Assembly: GCF_014189455.1 (NCBI RefSeq)
Contig: NZ_CP050296.1
Span: 2,724,001 to 2,788,000 of the forward strand
Origin: Mesorhizobium huakuii
Lineage (GTDB): Bacteria; Pseudomonadota; Alphaproteobacteria; Rhizobiales; Rhizobiaceae
Direction: 5' to 3'
Length of the DNA: 64,000 nt
Below, piece by piece: positions 24,309 to 33,490 of the stretch. Position 1 is the first letter of the stretch, and every line of letters begins with the position of its first letter. The position numbers were made by a program, and so were the translations under genes. The notes under the pieces are model-generated. The model did no database searches. It saw only the letters and a list, made by a program, of their open reading frames with translations, and was not told the DNA's origin.

Positions 24309-24602
24309 TCAGCTCGCCGGCTCAGCTGTGATCTTCACCCCGAGTGCTTTGGTGACCCCCAGCAGCGTCGAAAGGCGTGGGTCGCCATCGGGTCTCAGTG
24401 CTTTGTAGAGAGCTTCACGCGTGACACCCGCTTCCTTTGCAACTGCCGTCATACCCCGCGCCCGGGCAATGATGCCAAGCGCGTTGGCGATATAGCTGGG
24501 GTCGCCGGTCGCAAAGGCATCGGTCAGCAGTTCGGCCTGTCCTTCGGCGCTGCCCAGATGTTCGGCTGGATCAAAGGGGACGGTCTCGATTGCCATGATC
24601 AT
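24309..24602 (-). CDS. Addiction-module antitoxin (HigA-like, XRE-type HTH)
   Basis: 97-residue protein of the 'probable addiction module antidote' family: FDPAEHLGSAEGQAELLTDAFATGD, then the helix-turn-helix GMTAVAKEAGVTREALYKALRPDGDPRLSTLLGVTKALGV. The antitoxin would normally bind and neutralise a RelE/HigB-type toxin encoded just upstream. Here only the toxin's last residues can be found (see 24604-24639), so this is an orphan antitoxin. Two possible starts, ATG 24602 and ATG 24596. Confidence 0.82.
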   Translation of the reverse strand: MIMAIETVPFDPAEHLGSAEGQAELLTDAFATGDPSYIANALGIIARARGMTAVAKEAGVTREALYKALRPDGDPRLSTLLGVTKALGVKITAEPAS

Positions 24603-24603
24603 T

Positions 24604-24639
24604 TAGCTCCTTGGCCATCTGGATGGCCTTTTTGATGTC
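24604..24639 (-). pseudogene. Remnant of a RelE/HigB-type toxin 3' end
   Basis: The minus strand immediately upstream of the antitoxin reads DIKKAIQMAKEL, the usual C-terminal helix of HigB-type toxins in this family (D-I-K/A-A-I/x-x-A-K-E-L). No stop follows in frame before it runs into the antitoxin, and no toxin-like sequence is visible further upstream beyond about ten residues. The toxin appears deleted. Confidence 0.5.
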
Positions 24640-24783
24640 GCGACCGAAAGTCGGTGGTTTGGCGAGCCAATCGTCTGCGAACTATAGTTCACATCTTTGG
24701 CATGTTAAGCTGCGTGAATTGCGCGCAATCATTTTCCTTCCGCGCCATAGGATTGAATCCGCCCCGTCGCCCTTTTGAAACCT

Positions 24784-24923
24784 CGGCGCCGCCCCTCATC
24801 TGCCTGCCCTCATCGCCGATTTCGCCAATCGCCGCGTTGCCGAAAAGGCGCCAGCGTTGCGGCCAGCTCCCTTCTCCCGTTCACGGGGAGCAGATGCCGG
24901 CAGGCAGATGAGGGGCGCCGACC
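24784..24923. repeat. Intergenic inverted repeat (R3)
   Basis: Arms GGCGCCGCCCCTCATCTGCC (24785 onward) and GGCAGGCAGATGAGGGGCGCC (ending near 24921) are inverted repeats around a 90-base centre with its own CTCCCTTCTCCCGTTCACGG segment. Its structure is typical of the dispersed palindromic units of Mesorhizobium genomes. It occupies the 340-base gap between the antitoxin and the SH3 gene. Confidence 0.75.
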
Positions 24924-24982
24924 TCAGTGATTGGCGCTTTCCAAGAAAGACGGCCGCGCTTCGTGGCGGCATTCGCCTGCCG

Positions 24983-25588
24983 TCAACGCACCACGTACAT
25001 GATGCGCCGTGTCTGCGGATCGATCAGCGCCGGCTGACCGTTCACATAGACATAGCGGTAGTTGTAGTCAGGAATTTCGCGCAGATCGACCGTGTCGGGC
25101 AAGGTCGCGCCGGTCACCACCTCGCCGTCGAGATAGACGGGGTCGAGGCGATGCGTGTCGACATAGGTGCGGACTTCGGCCGGCGGCGGGGGAAAATCAC
25201 CCTCGACCGGACCGCCGGCAATGATCGCGCCGGTATAGTCGTTCGAAGTACTGCCGATGTCTTCCGGTGGCGAGACTATGGCGACGGCGGAGCCGTGCGG
25301 ACGCTGCGTCAGCACCACCCGGCTGCCGCTGAAATCGGCCGTCACATAGTCGGAATAGACCCAGCCCTGGCCGCCGGCTTCGGCGATGGTGCACCATTTG
25401 CTGTGTTCGATGCAGCCATTGAGCGTCGCCGACTGGCCAGCGGCGAGCACGCCGATGACAGGATATTGCGGCCCGGGGCCGGCGCGCACGTTGAGATCGG
25501 TGACGGCTGAGACGGCGGTGTCGGCAAATGCGGCACCCGACATCACGGTCATCATCCCGGCGATCGCGGGAAACAATAGGGATTTCAT
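24983..25588 (-). CDS. Exported SH3-domain/DUF1236 protein
   Basis: 201-residue secreted protein. Signal peptide FPAIAGMMTVMSGAAFA at residues 5-21. Bacterial SH3 (SH3b) domain at about 25-85 (VTDLNVRAGPGPQYPVIGVL, then GWVYSDYV), a Pro-rich linker, and a DUF1236 domain at the C-terminus (YVDTHRLDPVYLDGEVVTGATLP, then YRYVYVNGQPALIDPQTRRI). ATG 25588 places the signal peptide correctly. Probably a periplasmic or cell-wall-associated protein, as SH3b domains bind peptidoglycan in other proteins. No operon partner. Confidence 0.88.
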   Translation of the reverse strand: MKSLLFPAIAGMMTVMSGAAFADTAVSAVTDLNVRAGPGPQYPVIGVLAAGQSATLNGCIEHSKWCTIAEAGGQGWVYSDYVTADFSGSRVVLTQRPHGSAVAIVSPPEDIGSTSNDYTGAIIAGGPVEGDFPPPPAEVRTYVDTHRLDPVYLDGEVVTGATLPDTVDLREIPDYNYRYVYVNGQPALIDPQTRRIMYVVR

Positions 25589-25652
25589 GGTTTTCTCTCC
25601 GTCTTCATGGTCCCTCGGGGGTGAGAACGGGGCAGCGGCGCATGCGTTCCGG

Positions 25653-26750
25653 CTAAAACGCCTGCGCCCACTCACGATTTGTTCGCGCGGCTTTCGGCAG
25701 GCCGGTCAAAAGCTCGTGAACGAAGGCCAGTTTTCGCGCCGTAACGTCCGAAATGACGAAGGGATAGAGGTCGGGCAGACCCATGCAGCGGTTGATCGAG
25801 TTGGAGGCCTCCGACAGTACCAGCCAGCGGGCAAGGATCTTTTCGAACGGCTCGGGTGCGTTGGCGGGCTCCGAAGGGGCGGCCTGCAGTTCGCCGCCGG
25901 TGTCGCCTCTGGGCAACTCGTTGGCTTCCACCGTCTCCAGCCGGCCGAGCGGAAAGTTCAACGCATGGACCATCTCCAGCGTGTCGGTGATGTGCAGATG
26001 GTGGGCCCAGGTCTCGGCCCAGTCCTCCCAGGGGTGCGAGGTGGCATAGGCCGAGATGTGGTTCTGCTGCCAGTCGGGCGCGGCGCCATTGGCGTAATAG
26101 GCCTTCAGCGCCTGTTCGTAATCGGCGCGGTCGTCGCCGAACAAAGCGCGGAAAGCGTCCAGCCTCTGCGGATTGTCGCGGATCAGGCGGTCCCAGTAGT
26201 AATGGCCGAGTTCGTGGCGGAAATGGCCGAGCAGCGTTCGATAATTCTCCCCCATCTCGATGCGGCGCTTCTCGCGCTCGGCCGAATCGGCCTCGGCGAC
26301 ATTGAGCGTGATCAGGCCGTTGTCATGGCCGGTGAGGATGCGTTCGCCGCCAGGGCCGCCGCCGATCGGGTCGGCGAGGAAGTCGAAGGCGAGGCCCACC
26401 TCGTCCGTCGAGTTCTGCTTGGGCGCCACCGGCAGGCCAAAGGCGAGCAGCGAATAGATGGCGCGCTTCTTCGCCGCCTCGACCCGGATCCAGCGGCGGC
26501 GGTTGCCGTCGACGGAGAGATCGGGGATCAACTGGTTCAGCCCGCAGGCACGGCAAAACCCATGTCCCGGTTCGGCCATCCAGTTGCAGGCGCATTCATC
26601 GGCATTGGTGCACTGGAAGATGCCGTCGACACCCGACAGGGCAAAGCGGGCATGTTCGGGATCGTAAAGCACGAGGCTTGAGCAATTCAGGCACTGCGCG
26701 TTCTCGAAGTAGAGACGGTGGCCGCAATGCGGGCAGTCGAAGAGTTTCAT
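25653..26750 (-). CDS. Zinc-ribbon putative metallopeptidase
   Basis: 365-residue protein with an N-terminal double zinc ribbon (CPHCGHRLYFENAQCLNC; CACNWMAEPGHGFCRACG) and a gluzincin-like HFRHELGHYYWDRL motif near residue 180, giving a HExGH active site; the downstream ExxxDWAETWAHHLH supplies a probable third ligand. This matches the 'putative zinc-binding metallo-peptidase' family (Peptidase_Mx type). It is cytosolic, with no signal peptide. ATG 26750. Substrate unknown. Confidence 0.85.
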   Translation of the reverse strand: MKLFDCPHCGHRLYFENAQCLNCSSLVLYDPEHARFALSGVDGIFQCTNADECACNWMAEPGHGFCRACGLNQLIPDLSVDGNRRRWIRVEAAKKRAIYSLLAFGLPVAPKQNSTDEVGLAFDFLADPIGGGPGGERILTGHDNGLITLNVAEADSAEREKRRIEMGENYRTLLGHFRHELGHYYWDRLIRDNPQRLDAFRALFGDDRADYEQALKAYYANGAAPDWQQNHISAYATSHPWEDWAETWAHHLHITDTLEMVHALNFPLGRLETVEANELPRGDTGGELQAAPSEPANAPEPFEKILARWLVLSEASNSINRCMGLPDLYPFVISDVTARKLAFVHELLTGLPKAARTNREWAQAF

Positions 26751-27046
26751 GTCGGTCTCAAACCATCAGAGCCAGCATATAAGTGTGCGGCGGCAGTGCC
26801 TAACGCCAATCGCCGGCCGGTGTTCCGCATGTCTCGAAGCAATTTCGCCGCAAGCTGGGTGGCGACCTGCCTTGCGACCGCTTCGCCGCCGCAGGTCCCA
26901 TGGCTATTTCGACCCCGCCACAATAATCACTTGATCGTAGGCAAATTCCCCGGCATTCGCCAGCATTGCGGCGCAGACGGTGACAAATGCGCGTTTCGCT
27001 GGCAAATTCGCAGACGGGACGTGAATCAGGCAACCAGGAGAACAAC
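26751..27046. other. Gene-free interval
   Basis: 296 bases between the metallopeptidase and the transglycosylase, which are transcribed divergently. It must contain both promoters. No repeat, palindrome or conserved ORF was recognised. Confidence 0.5.
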
Positions 27047-27844
27047 ATGGCATTTCTTGCCAAGGGTAGGATTTTAGCGGCAGCGGTGGTGGCTGTGCTT
27101 GGGCTGGCGACGGGTGCACAGGCGGCGCCCAGTTGCGGCAAGACCGGCGCCGGCTTCGATGCCTGGAAACAGGATTTTGCCGCGGACGCCAAGTCCGAAG
27201 GTGTCGGTTCGAAGGGGCTGGCCGCGCTGGCCGGCGCCACCTATGCAACCAGGACGATCTCGGCCGACCGCGCCATCCACAAGGCCTTCAGCGGCTCGGT
27301 GGAAGACTTCATGAAGCGTCGTGGCGGGGCGGCGATCATTTCCAAGGGCCGGTCGCTGAAGAAGTCGAACGCGGCGCTGTTCAGCCAGATCGAAGCCAAT
27401 TACGGCGTGTCGCCGGGTGTGCTGCTTGCCATCTGGGGTATGGAGACCGGCTTCGGTGCCTCCATGGGCAACCAGAATACGGTCTCCGCCATTTTGACGC
27501 TTGCCTATGATTGCCGCCGCCCGGCCTACTTCCACCCGCACGCCATTGCGGCCCTGAAGCTGGTCGATCGCGGCGCATTGACCGCCTCGTCGGTCGGCGC
27601 CATGCATGGCGAGGTTGGCCATACGCAGTTCCTGCCTGGCAATGTCTTGAAATATGCAGTCGGCAGCGGAAACCTGCGCGACAAGGCGACAGCGCTGGCT
27701 TCCACCGCCAACTTCCTCAAGGGCCATGGCTGGCGGGCCGGCGCGAGCGCGAGCGCGAATATGGGCGCGATTGCCGGCTGGAATTCCGCAAGCGTCTATC
27801 AGCAGGCCATCGCCCGCATCGCCGACGCGATCGACGGCGGCTGA
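27047..27844 (+). CDS. Lytic murein transglycosylase (MltB-like, SLT_2)
   Basis: 265-residue periplasmic enzyme that cleaves the MurNAc-GlcNAc bond to form 1,6-anhydro ends. Signal peptide at about residues 1-27 (GRILAAAVVAVLGLATGAQA). SLT_2 domain: FDAWKQDFAADAKSEGVGSKGL, AIWGMETGFGASMGNQNTV with the probable catalytic Glu in GMETGFG, then GAMHGEVGHTQFLPGNVLKYAV. ATG 27047 follows CCAGGAGAACAAC. The family's second Glu and the substrate loops are conserved in order. A terminator follows directly. Confidence 0.92.
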   Translation: MAFLAKGRILAAAVVAVLGLATGAQAAPSCGKTGAGFDAWKQDFAADAKSEGVGSKGLAALAGATYATRTISADRAIHKAFSGSVEDFMKRRGGAAIISKGRSLKKSNAALFSQIEANYGVSPGVLLAIWGMETGFGASMGNQNTVSAILTLAYDCRRPAYFHPHAIAALKLVDRGALTASSVGAMHGEVGHTQFLPGNVLKYAVGSGNLRDKATALASTANFLKGHGWRAGASASANMGAIAGWNSASVYQQAIARIADAIDGG

Positions 27845-27861
27845 TTGAAGCCTCTGTTCGA

Positions 27862-27893
27862 CGAAAAGCCCGGCCATGCGCCGGGCTTTTTGT
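27862..27893 (+). terminator. Intrinsic terminator after the transglycosylase gene
   Basis: AAAAGCCCGG and CCGGGCTTTTT flank a short loop (CCATGCG), with the T run on the plus strand. The stem is GC-rich and well placed, 20 bases after the stop. Confidence 0.88.
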
Positions 27894-27922
27894 TGATGGA
27901 ACGGGACCGCCGGGTCTGGTCC

Positions 27923-28507
27923 CTATTTCACGTCAATCGCGTAGGAGCAGCCGGCTAGCGTCTTGCCGGGATGGGTATCGACGGTCGAGACATTGAGCGT
28001 GATGCGCGTGGCAAGACTGACGCCGCCGGTATCCTCGGTGCTTTCAGCCACGACCTTCTCGCCCAAGAATTTGTCCGGCGTTGAGACCGTCGTCGGGACG
28101 TCGAGCTGCCGGGCGAGGTCGAGCGGGGCAATGCCGTCAAGCACGGCCATCGGCCCTGTCGCGGTGAAGACTATTGTCCCCGTCTCACGCCCGAAGACAT
28201 GGATCGGGGCAGGCAGTTGATACTGGCTGAGGAATGGATTGCCCGATGCAACCTCCTTCCAGCCAAGCGTGTCCGCCGCGGCGGGCTCCCCAGCCAGCCA
28301 AAGGGCAAAGCCGTTATAGGTCGGCACGTCTGCCTTGCATTGGATCAGCGCGGCGAGGTCGAGAGAGGCCGGCGCGAAATCTTCGGCCGAGGCCGTCGCC
28401 GGACTCGGCAGCAGAAGCAGCGCCGCCAGCCATTTGCCGGGAAGGCGCACCCCGCTCGGGCGCAGAAAACCGGCTCCCACCTGCGGTTCCGATGCGGCAA
28501 CCGTCAC
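27923..28507 (-). CDS. Hypothetical exported protein
   Basis: About 194 residues. A hydrophobic signal segment (WLAALLLLPSPATASA) is followed by a mature domain with conserved-looking features (IQCKADVPTYNGFALWL, then TLAGCSYAIDVK, two Cys probably paired). The start is taken as GTG 28507, which overlaps the upstream stop as GTGA after AAAGGGCAG. An ATG at 28528 would add seven residues. Translationally coupled to the preceding small exported protein. No family recognised. Confidence 0.65.
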   Translation of the reverse strand: MTVAASEPQVGAGFLRPSGVRLPGKWLAALLLLPSPATASAEDFAPASLDLAALIQCKADVPTYNGFALWLAGEPAAADTLGWKEVASGNPFLSQYQLPAPIHVFGRETGTIVFTATGPMAVLDGIAPLDLARQLDVPTTVSTPDKFLGEKVVAESTEDTGGVSLATRITLNVSTVDTHPGKTLAGCSYAIDVK

Positions 28508-28812
28508 CTGCCCTTTATGACCTTCCATATCTCGGTCGGCTGGTCGAGCTGCAGCCTGTTTATGTCGGAATAGCTGATGCGGCCGCTGCGTATCCCATCG
28601 GCGAGGCGCTGGCAGAACAAAGCCGGCATGCGCTCCTGCGAGACGCCCATGAACAAAGCCATGTCATGCTTGAACGTAAGGTCCCGCGTGCGGGCGGAGG
28701 CGATACATTCGTTCATATCCGCCTTCGGGTCACGCTTCGCGCCAGCCTGTGAGGACTGGCATACCGCCAAGACGACGACCACGCCAAGCAGAAGAGAAAT
28801 ACTATTCTTCAC
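28504..28812 (-). CDS. Hypothetical small exported protein
   Basis: About 102 residues, with signal peptide KNSISLLLGVVVVLAVCQSSQAGA and a mature helical part containing two Cys (NECIASARTRDLTFKHDMALF and ALFCQRLADGIRSGRISYSD). GTG 28812 is preferred because AGGGGG lies about 9 bases upstream; TTG 28818 is possible. First gene of a two-gene operon with the exported protein that follows. No family recognised. Confidence 0.65.
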   Translation of the reverse strand: MKNSISLLLGVVVVLAVCQSSQAGAKRDPKADMNECIASARTRDLTFKHDMALFMGVSQERMPALFCQRLADGIRSGRISYSDINRLQLDQPTEIWKVIKGR

Positions 28813-28920
28813 CGTCAAAAACCCCCTAAACCCACAAGCGAACTTAGATGATGCCGCCAAAAGGTCAAACAGGAACCGAGTTCGGGCGACTTCATTTTTC
28901 TTATATTAGAAAAACCAAAT

Positions 28921-28946
28921 AAAAACCCGACGTCTCCGTCGGGTTT
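28921..28946 (-). terminator. Intrinsic terminator of argG
   Basis: On the minus strand, ACCCGACGG and CGTCGGGT form a stem with a four-base loop and are followed by TTTTT. It lies 40 bases after the argG stop. Confidence 0.9.
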
Positions 28947-28985
28947 CTTAGGTATGATTGATAGCGTTTGGCTGCTGTCCGGGCA

Positions 28986-30209
28986 TCAGCCCTTGCGGTT
29001 GCGTGCGGCCAGCGTGCGCAGCCTGAGCGCATTGAGGCGGATGAAGCCGGCGGCGTCCTTCTGGTCGTAGGCGCCGCGGTCGTCCTCGAAGGTGACCAGT
29101 GCGTCGGAATAGAGTGTCTTCTTCGACTTGCGGCCGGTGACCATGACATTGCCCTTGTAGAGCTTCAGCCGCACCGTGCCTTCGACGTCTTCCTGGCTCT
29201 TGTCGATCATCGCTTGCAGCATCAGCCGCTCGGGCGAGAACCAGAAGCCGTTGTAGATGAGCTCGGCGTAGCGCGGCATGAACTCGTCCTTGAGGTGCGC
29301 GGCACCGCGGTCGAGCGTGATCGATTCGATGGCGCGGTGGGCCACGATCAGGATGGCGCCGCCGGGCGTCTCGTAGACGCCGCGCGACTTCATGCCGACG
29401 AAGCGGTTCTCGACCAGGTCGAGCCGGCCGATGCCATTGTCGCGGCCGAGATCGTTAAGCGCGGCCAGCATGGTCGCCGGGGACAGCTTCTTGCCGTTGA
29501 GCGCGACGGGATCGCCCTTCAGGAATTCGATCTCGATCTCGGTGACCTTGTCCGGCGCATCCATCGGCGAGACGGTGCGCTGGTGGACGAATTCCGGCGG
29601 CTCGCTCCACGGATCTTCCAGCACCTTGCCCTCGGAAGATGAGTGCAGCAGGTTGGCGTCGACCGAGAACGGCGCCTCGCCGCGCTTGTCCTTGGCCACT
29701 GGAATCTGGTGCTGCTCGGCGAAGTTGATCAGGTCGGTGCGCGACTTGAACGACCAGTCGCGCCACGGTGCGATGACCTTGATGTCCGGGTTCAGCGCAT
29801 AGGCCGACAGCTCGAAACGGACCTGGTCGTTGCCCTTGCCGGTGGCGCCATGCGCGATCGCATCGGCGCCGGTCTCCTTGGCGATCTCGACGAGGTGCTT
29901 GGAGATCAGCGGCCGCGCGATCGAGGTTCCCAGCAGATAGGTGCCTTCATAGACGGTGTTGGCGCGGAACATCGGGAAGACGAAGTCGGAGACGAATTCC
30001 TCGCGCACATCGACGATGCGGATGTCCTTGATGCCCATCATCTCGGCTTTCTGGCGCGCCGGCTCCAATTCGCCGCCCTGGCCGAGATCGGCGGTGAAGG
30101 TGACGACTTCGGCGCCGAGCTCGGTCTGCAGCCATTTCAGGATGATGGATGTGTCGAGGCCGCCGGAATAGGCGAGCACGACCTTCTTGACGTCTTTGGT
30201 CTTGGACAT
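28986..30209 (-). CDS. argG: Argininosuccinate synthase
   Basis: 407-residue ArgG. It condenses citrulline and aspartate with ATP in arginine biosynthesis. The N-type ATP pyrophosphatase motif AYSGGLDTS lies near residue 13, and [14 protein letters not shown] and [20 protein letters not shown] are family signatures. Length is normal for the alphaproteobacterial type. It is monocistronic: a terminator follows and the next gene upstream is divergent. Confidence 0.97.
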   Translation of the reverse strand: MSKTKDVKKVVLAYSGGLDTSIILKWLQTELGAEVVTFTADLGQGGELEPARQKAEMMGIKDIRIVDVREEFVSDFVFPMFRANTVYEGTYLLGTSIARPLISKHLVEIAKETGADAIAHGATGKGNDQVRFELSAYALNPDIKVIAPWRDWSFKSRTDLINFAEQHQIPVAKDKRGEAPFSVDANLLHSSSEGKVLEDPWSEPPEFVHQRTVSPMDAPDKVTEIEIEFLKGDPVALNGKKLSPATMLAALNDLGRDNGIGRLDLVENRFVGMKSRGVYETPGGAILIVAHRAIESITLDRGAAHLKDEFMPRYAELIYNGFWFSPERLMLQAMIDKSQEDVEGTVRLKLYKGNVMVTGRKSKKTLYSDALVTFEDDRGAYDQKDAAGFIRLNALRLRTLAARNRKG

Positions 30210-30614
30210 TTCTGCTCCGTCGGATGGGTGGACGCCTGGGCAAGGGCGTCACGGATTGTCGGAGCGCCTTTTAGCAGGAACGGCAAAGCGAGCAAGCGCG
30301 CGCGGGGCCAGACTGCTGATCCAGCGCGCGGCAGGCGGCGATCCATCTCTTTGTTGGGGCATGATCTCTGGACAAACCGAAACCATCTGTCCGAGAAAAC
30401 CGGTTCCCACCTTTCGCCGGCGCGGTCCTTCGGTTCGGGATTATGCCCCTGGGAAACAACCTGCTACAATCATGGGCTGCATTTTTGCCCTGGATTTAAG
30501 CAAGTTTTCATGTCCTGCCGCTAAACCAGCGGGACAGAACTGCACGGCCATGCAACCGGCCGATGCAGCTTTTGCCCGCTCATTGCGGGTGTCCTCGGGC
30601 TTGGACCATTCTTG
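30210..30614. other. Gene-free interval with a palindromic repeat
   Basis: 405 bases between the divergent argG and MHYT genes. Positions about 30357-30450 carry a dispersed repeat with CATGATCTCTGGACAAACCG, TCCGAGAAAACCGGTTCCCA and GGGATTATGCCC. A hairpin lies at about 30510-30537 (GTCC...AGCGGGAC). Both promoters must be here. No ORF is credible. Confidence 0.5.
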
Positions 30615-32693
30615 ATGCGCGTTATCTCATGCATCGTCACGGAGCATAATCTGTGGCTTGTCCTGCTGGCGGCGCTGATGTGCGTCACCGGCTGCTGGGT
30701 GACGATCGGTCTGTTGGACCGCGCCAGGAAAACCGTCGGTGTGCAGATGCGGGGATGGCTGTTCCTGACCGCGGTCGCCGCCGGTTCCTCGATCTGGTGT
30801 ACGCATTTCATCGCCATGCTGGCCTATCAGCCCGGCGCGCCGATCACCTTCGATCCGGCGCTCACCATGATATCCCTGGTCATCGCCATGGTCGGAACCG
30901 GGGCGGGCTTCGGCCTTGCGCTCGACAAAGGCCGCGGCCTGGCGCCGGAATGGGGCGGCTGTGCCGTCGGCCTGGCGATTTCGGCCATGCACTATACCGG
31001 CATGATGGCCTATCACGTGGCCGGCATCGTCGAATGGGACGCCCGCTATGTCGTCGCTTCGGTGCTGATCGCGATGGCATTCTCGGCCGTGGCGGTCGGC
31101 CATGCGGTGCGCCGGCCTTACCGCTGGTCGCATTATCTCGGCATCGGGCTTCTGGTGCTGGCGATCGTCGGCCTGCATTTCACGGCGATGGCGGCGGTGG
31201 CGGTGACGCCGCTCTCCTTCATCACCACGGGCACCAATCCCGATATCCTCGAAGCCATGGCCGTCGCCGTCGCCGTGGTCGGCCTGATCGTCGCGGCCAC
31301 CGGCTTCGCCAGCTATCTGATCGACGAGCGTGGCCGGCTCGAGAGCTTCGAGCGGCTGCAGCATCTTGCCCTCAACGACGCGCTCACCGGCCTTGCCAAC
31401 CGGGTCTCCTTCAACGACCGCCTCGACCACGAGATCGAGCGGGCGCGCGAGGGTGAGGAGACGATGACCGCCGTCATCGTCATCGATCTCGACCGTTTCA
31501 AGGAAATCAACGACCTCAGGGGACATGCCGCCGGCGACCAGGCGCTCAAGATCATTGCCCGCAGGCTGGCGAAGCTGACCGGTGACGGCGAATTCGTCGC
31601 CCGGCTCGGCGGCGACGAGTTTGCTGCCATCAAGCGCTTCAAGGACCAGAACGACCTGCTCGGCCTGGTATCGCGGCTGGAAAAATCATTGTTCGAGCCC
31701 CTGCAGATCGACGATTTCGAGACCATCACCGGCGCCAGCATCGGCGTCGCCGTCTATCCGCGTGACGGGGCCGACCGGGAAAGGCTGGTCAGCAATGCGG
31801 ATCTGGCTATGTACCGGGCCAAGAACGACGTGACGCGGGCCGTCTGCTTCTACGAATCGGCCATGGACGAGACTGCGCGGGCGCGCCGGGCGCTGGCCAC
31901 CGATCTTCGCCAGGCGATCGACCGCGGCGAGCTCTCGCTGCACTATCAAGTGCAGACCTCGGTTCAGACCGGCGCCACCTGCGGCTACGAGGCGTTGCTG
32001 CGCTGGACCCATCCGGTGCACGGCATGGTTCCGCCCGCCGAATTCATTCCGATCGCCGAGGAGAACGGCTCCATCCTGGCGATCGGCGAATGGGTGCTGC
32101 GCACCGCATGCCGTCAGGCGGCCTCCTGGGACAATGGCCACAAGATCGCGGTCAATCTGTCGCCGGTGCAGTTCGCCCATGCCGATCTCGCCACGCTCGT
32201 CCATCAGATCCTGGTCGAAACCGGCCTGTCGCCGAAGCGTCTCGAGCTCGAGCTGACCGAATCGACGATCGTCGCCGACAAGGTGCGGACGCTGCACGTG
32301 CTGCGCCAGATCAAGGCGCTGGGCGTCACGATCGCGATCGACGATTTCGGCACCGGCTATTCCTCGCTCGACACGCTGCGCTCGTTCCCGTTCGACAAGA
32401 TCAAGCTCGACCGCTCCTTCATGGCCGATGTCGAACGCAGCCCACAGGCCAAGGCGATCATCCGCGCCGTGCTGACATTGGGGCGCAGCCTCGACATTCC
32501 CGTGCTTGCCGAAGGCGTCGAGACCCACGTCCAGCTTACCATCCTGCAGGTCGAGGGCTGCAACGAGGCGCAAGGTTATTTCCTCGGCCGCCCCAAGCCG
32601 ATCGATCAGATCCTGCTCATCGGGGGTCCTGTCCCTCAGGACGGCCCGCCCGCCTTCGAGGAACCTGTCAGGGTGCTGGCTGCCGCCGGCTGA
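30615..32693 (+). CDS. MHYT-GGDEF-EAL cyclic-di-GMP protein
   Basis: 692-residue membrane sensor of c-di-GMP. N-terminal MHYT domain at about 1-230 with seven hydrophobic segments and the motifs CTHFIAMLA, AMHYTGMMAYH and LHFTAMAA. These conserved His/Met residues are thought to bind copper or a gas. GGDEF domain at about 255-420 with an intact ARLGGDEFA active site. EAL domain at about 435-680 with YEALLRW, ELTESTIV and IDDFGTGYSSL. All catalytic signature residues are intact, so synthesis and hydrolysis are both possible. ATG 30615 is preferred to the adjacent TTG. Confidence 0.93.
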   Translation: MRVISCIVTEHNLWLVLLAALMCVTGCWVTIGLLDRARKTVGVQMRGWLFLTAVAAGSSIWCTHFIAMLAYQPGAPITFDPALTMISLVIAMVGTGAGFGLALDKGRGLAPEWGGCAVGLAISAMHYTGMMAYHVAGIVEWDARYVVASVLIAMAFSAVAVGHAVRRPYRWSHYLGIGLLVLAIVGLHFTAMAAVAVTPLSFITTGTNPDILEAMAVAVAVVGLIVAATGFASYLIDERGRLESFERLQHLALNDALTGLANRVSFNDRLDHEIERAREGEETMTAVIVIDLDRFKEINDLRGHAAGDQALKIIARRLAKLTGDGEFVARLGGDEFAAIKRFKDQNDLLGLVSRLEKSLFEPLQIDDFETITGASIGVAVYPRDGADRERLVSNADLAMYRAKNDVTRAVCFYESAMDETARARRALATDLRQAIDRGELSLHYQVQTSVQTGATCGYEALLRWTHPVHGMVPPAEFIPIAEENGSILAIGEWVLRTACRQAASWDNGHKIAVNLSPVQFAHADLATLVHQILVETGLSPKRLELELTESTIVADKVRTLHVLRQIKALGVTIAIDDFGTGYSSLDTLRSFPFDKIKLDRSFMADVERSPQAKAIIRAVLTLGRSLDIPVLAEGVETHVQLTILQVEGCNEAQGYFLGRPKPIDQILLIGGPVPQDGPPAFEEPVRVLAAAG

Positions 32694-32848
32694 TGCTCTC
32701 GTCTCGCCCTTTCCGAACGCCTTCGACATTGTGGTCCGCAACAAGCTGGAAACTGTAGTGCCGAAGCGATTGCCATGCTGGACCACCGCTTCATCTGGCG
32801 CCGGCACAGCGCATCTTGTATAGGCTCGCGCGTTCCCCGGAGCCGTCC

Positions 32849-33490
32849 ATGTCCTTCATTCCCGACACCGCTACGTTGATCCAGTTCGCCATCGCCACGG
32901 TCATCCTGGCGATCACGCCCGGTCCCGACATGACCTTGTTCGTCTCGCGCACGCTGAGCCAGGGGCGTGCCACCGGCTTTGCCTCGATGGCCGGCGCGCT
33001 GTGCGGCACGCTGATCCACACCACGCTGGTGGTGGTCGGCGTCTCGGCGCTGATCGTCGCCTCGCCGATGGCCTTCTTCGTGCTGAAGATTTTTGGCGCC
33101 GGCTATCTCGTCTTCCTGGCCTGGCAGGCGATCGCCAAGGGCTCGGCGTTTTCGCCGGAAAAGAAGACAGGCCCGCAAATCTCGCTGCTGCGCAGCTGGG
33201 CGGCGGGGCTCGGCGTCAATTTGCTCAACCCGAAGATCATCCTGTTCTTCATGACCTTCCTGCCGCAGTTCGTCTCCGCGCATGATCCGCACGCGCCCGG
33301 AAAGCTGTTCTTCCTCGGCGCCATGTTCATCGTGCTGTCGATCCCGGTGACGGCGCCGATGGTGCTGGCGGCCGAAAAGTTTTCCGCTGCGATGAAGGCC
33401 AGCCCGCGCGTCACGCGGGTGGTCGACTATCTCTTCGCCGGCGTGTTCTCGGCCTTCGCGCTCAAGATCCTGACGGCCCAGGCGAAGTAG
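32849..33490 (+). CDS. LysE/RhtB-family exporter
   Basis: 213-residue membrane protein with about six spans. Family signatures are ATVILAITPGPDMTLFVSRTL, FGAGYLVFLAWQ and WAAGLGVNLLNPKIILFFMTFLPQF. It exports amino acids or homoserine lactones in the family; the substrate here is not known. ATG 32849 is chosen so that SFIPDTATLIQFA aligns with family starts. The last 29 bases overlap the convergent membrane-protein gene. Confidence 0.9.
   Translation: MSFIPDTATLIQFAIATVILAITPGPDMTLFVSRTLSQGRATGFASMAGALCGTLIHTTLVVVGVSALIVASPMAFFVLKIFGAGYLVFLAWQAIAKGSAFSPEKKTGPQISLLRSWAAGLGVNLLNPKIILFFMTFLPQFVSAHDPHAPGKLFFLGAMFIVLSIPVTAPMVLAAEKFSAAMKASPRVTRVVDYLFAGVFSAFALKILTAQAK

Noticed and set aside
24612..24635. 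GGCCAT-CTGG-ATGGCC followed by TTTTT as a plus-strand terminator
   Set aside because: It is the antisense of the toxin-tail codons and no plus-strand transcript leads into it, so it is best explained by coding sequence.
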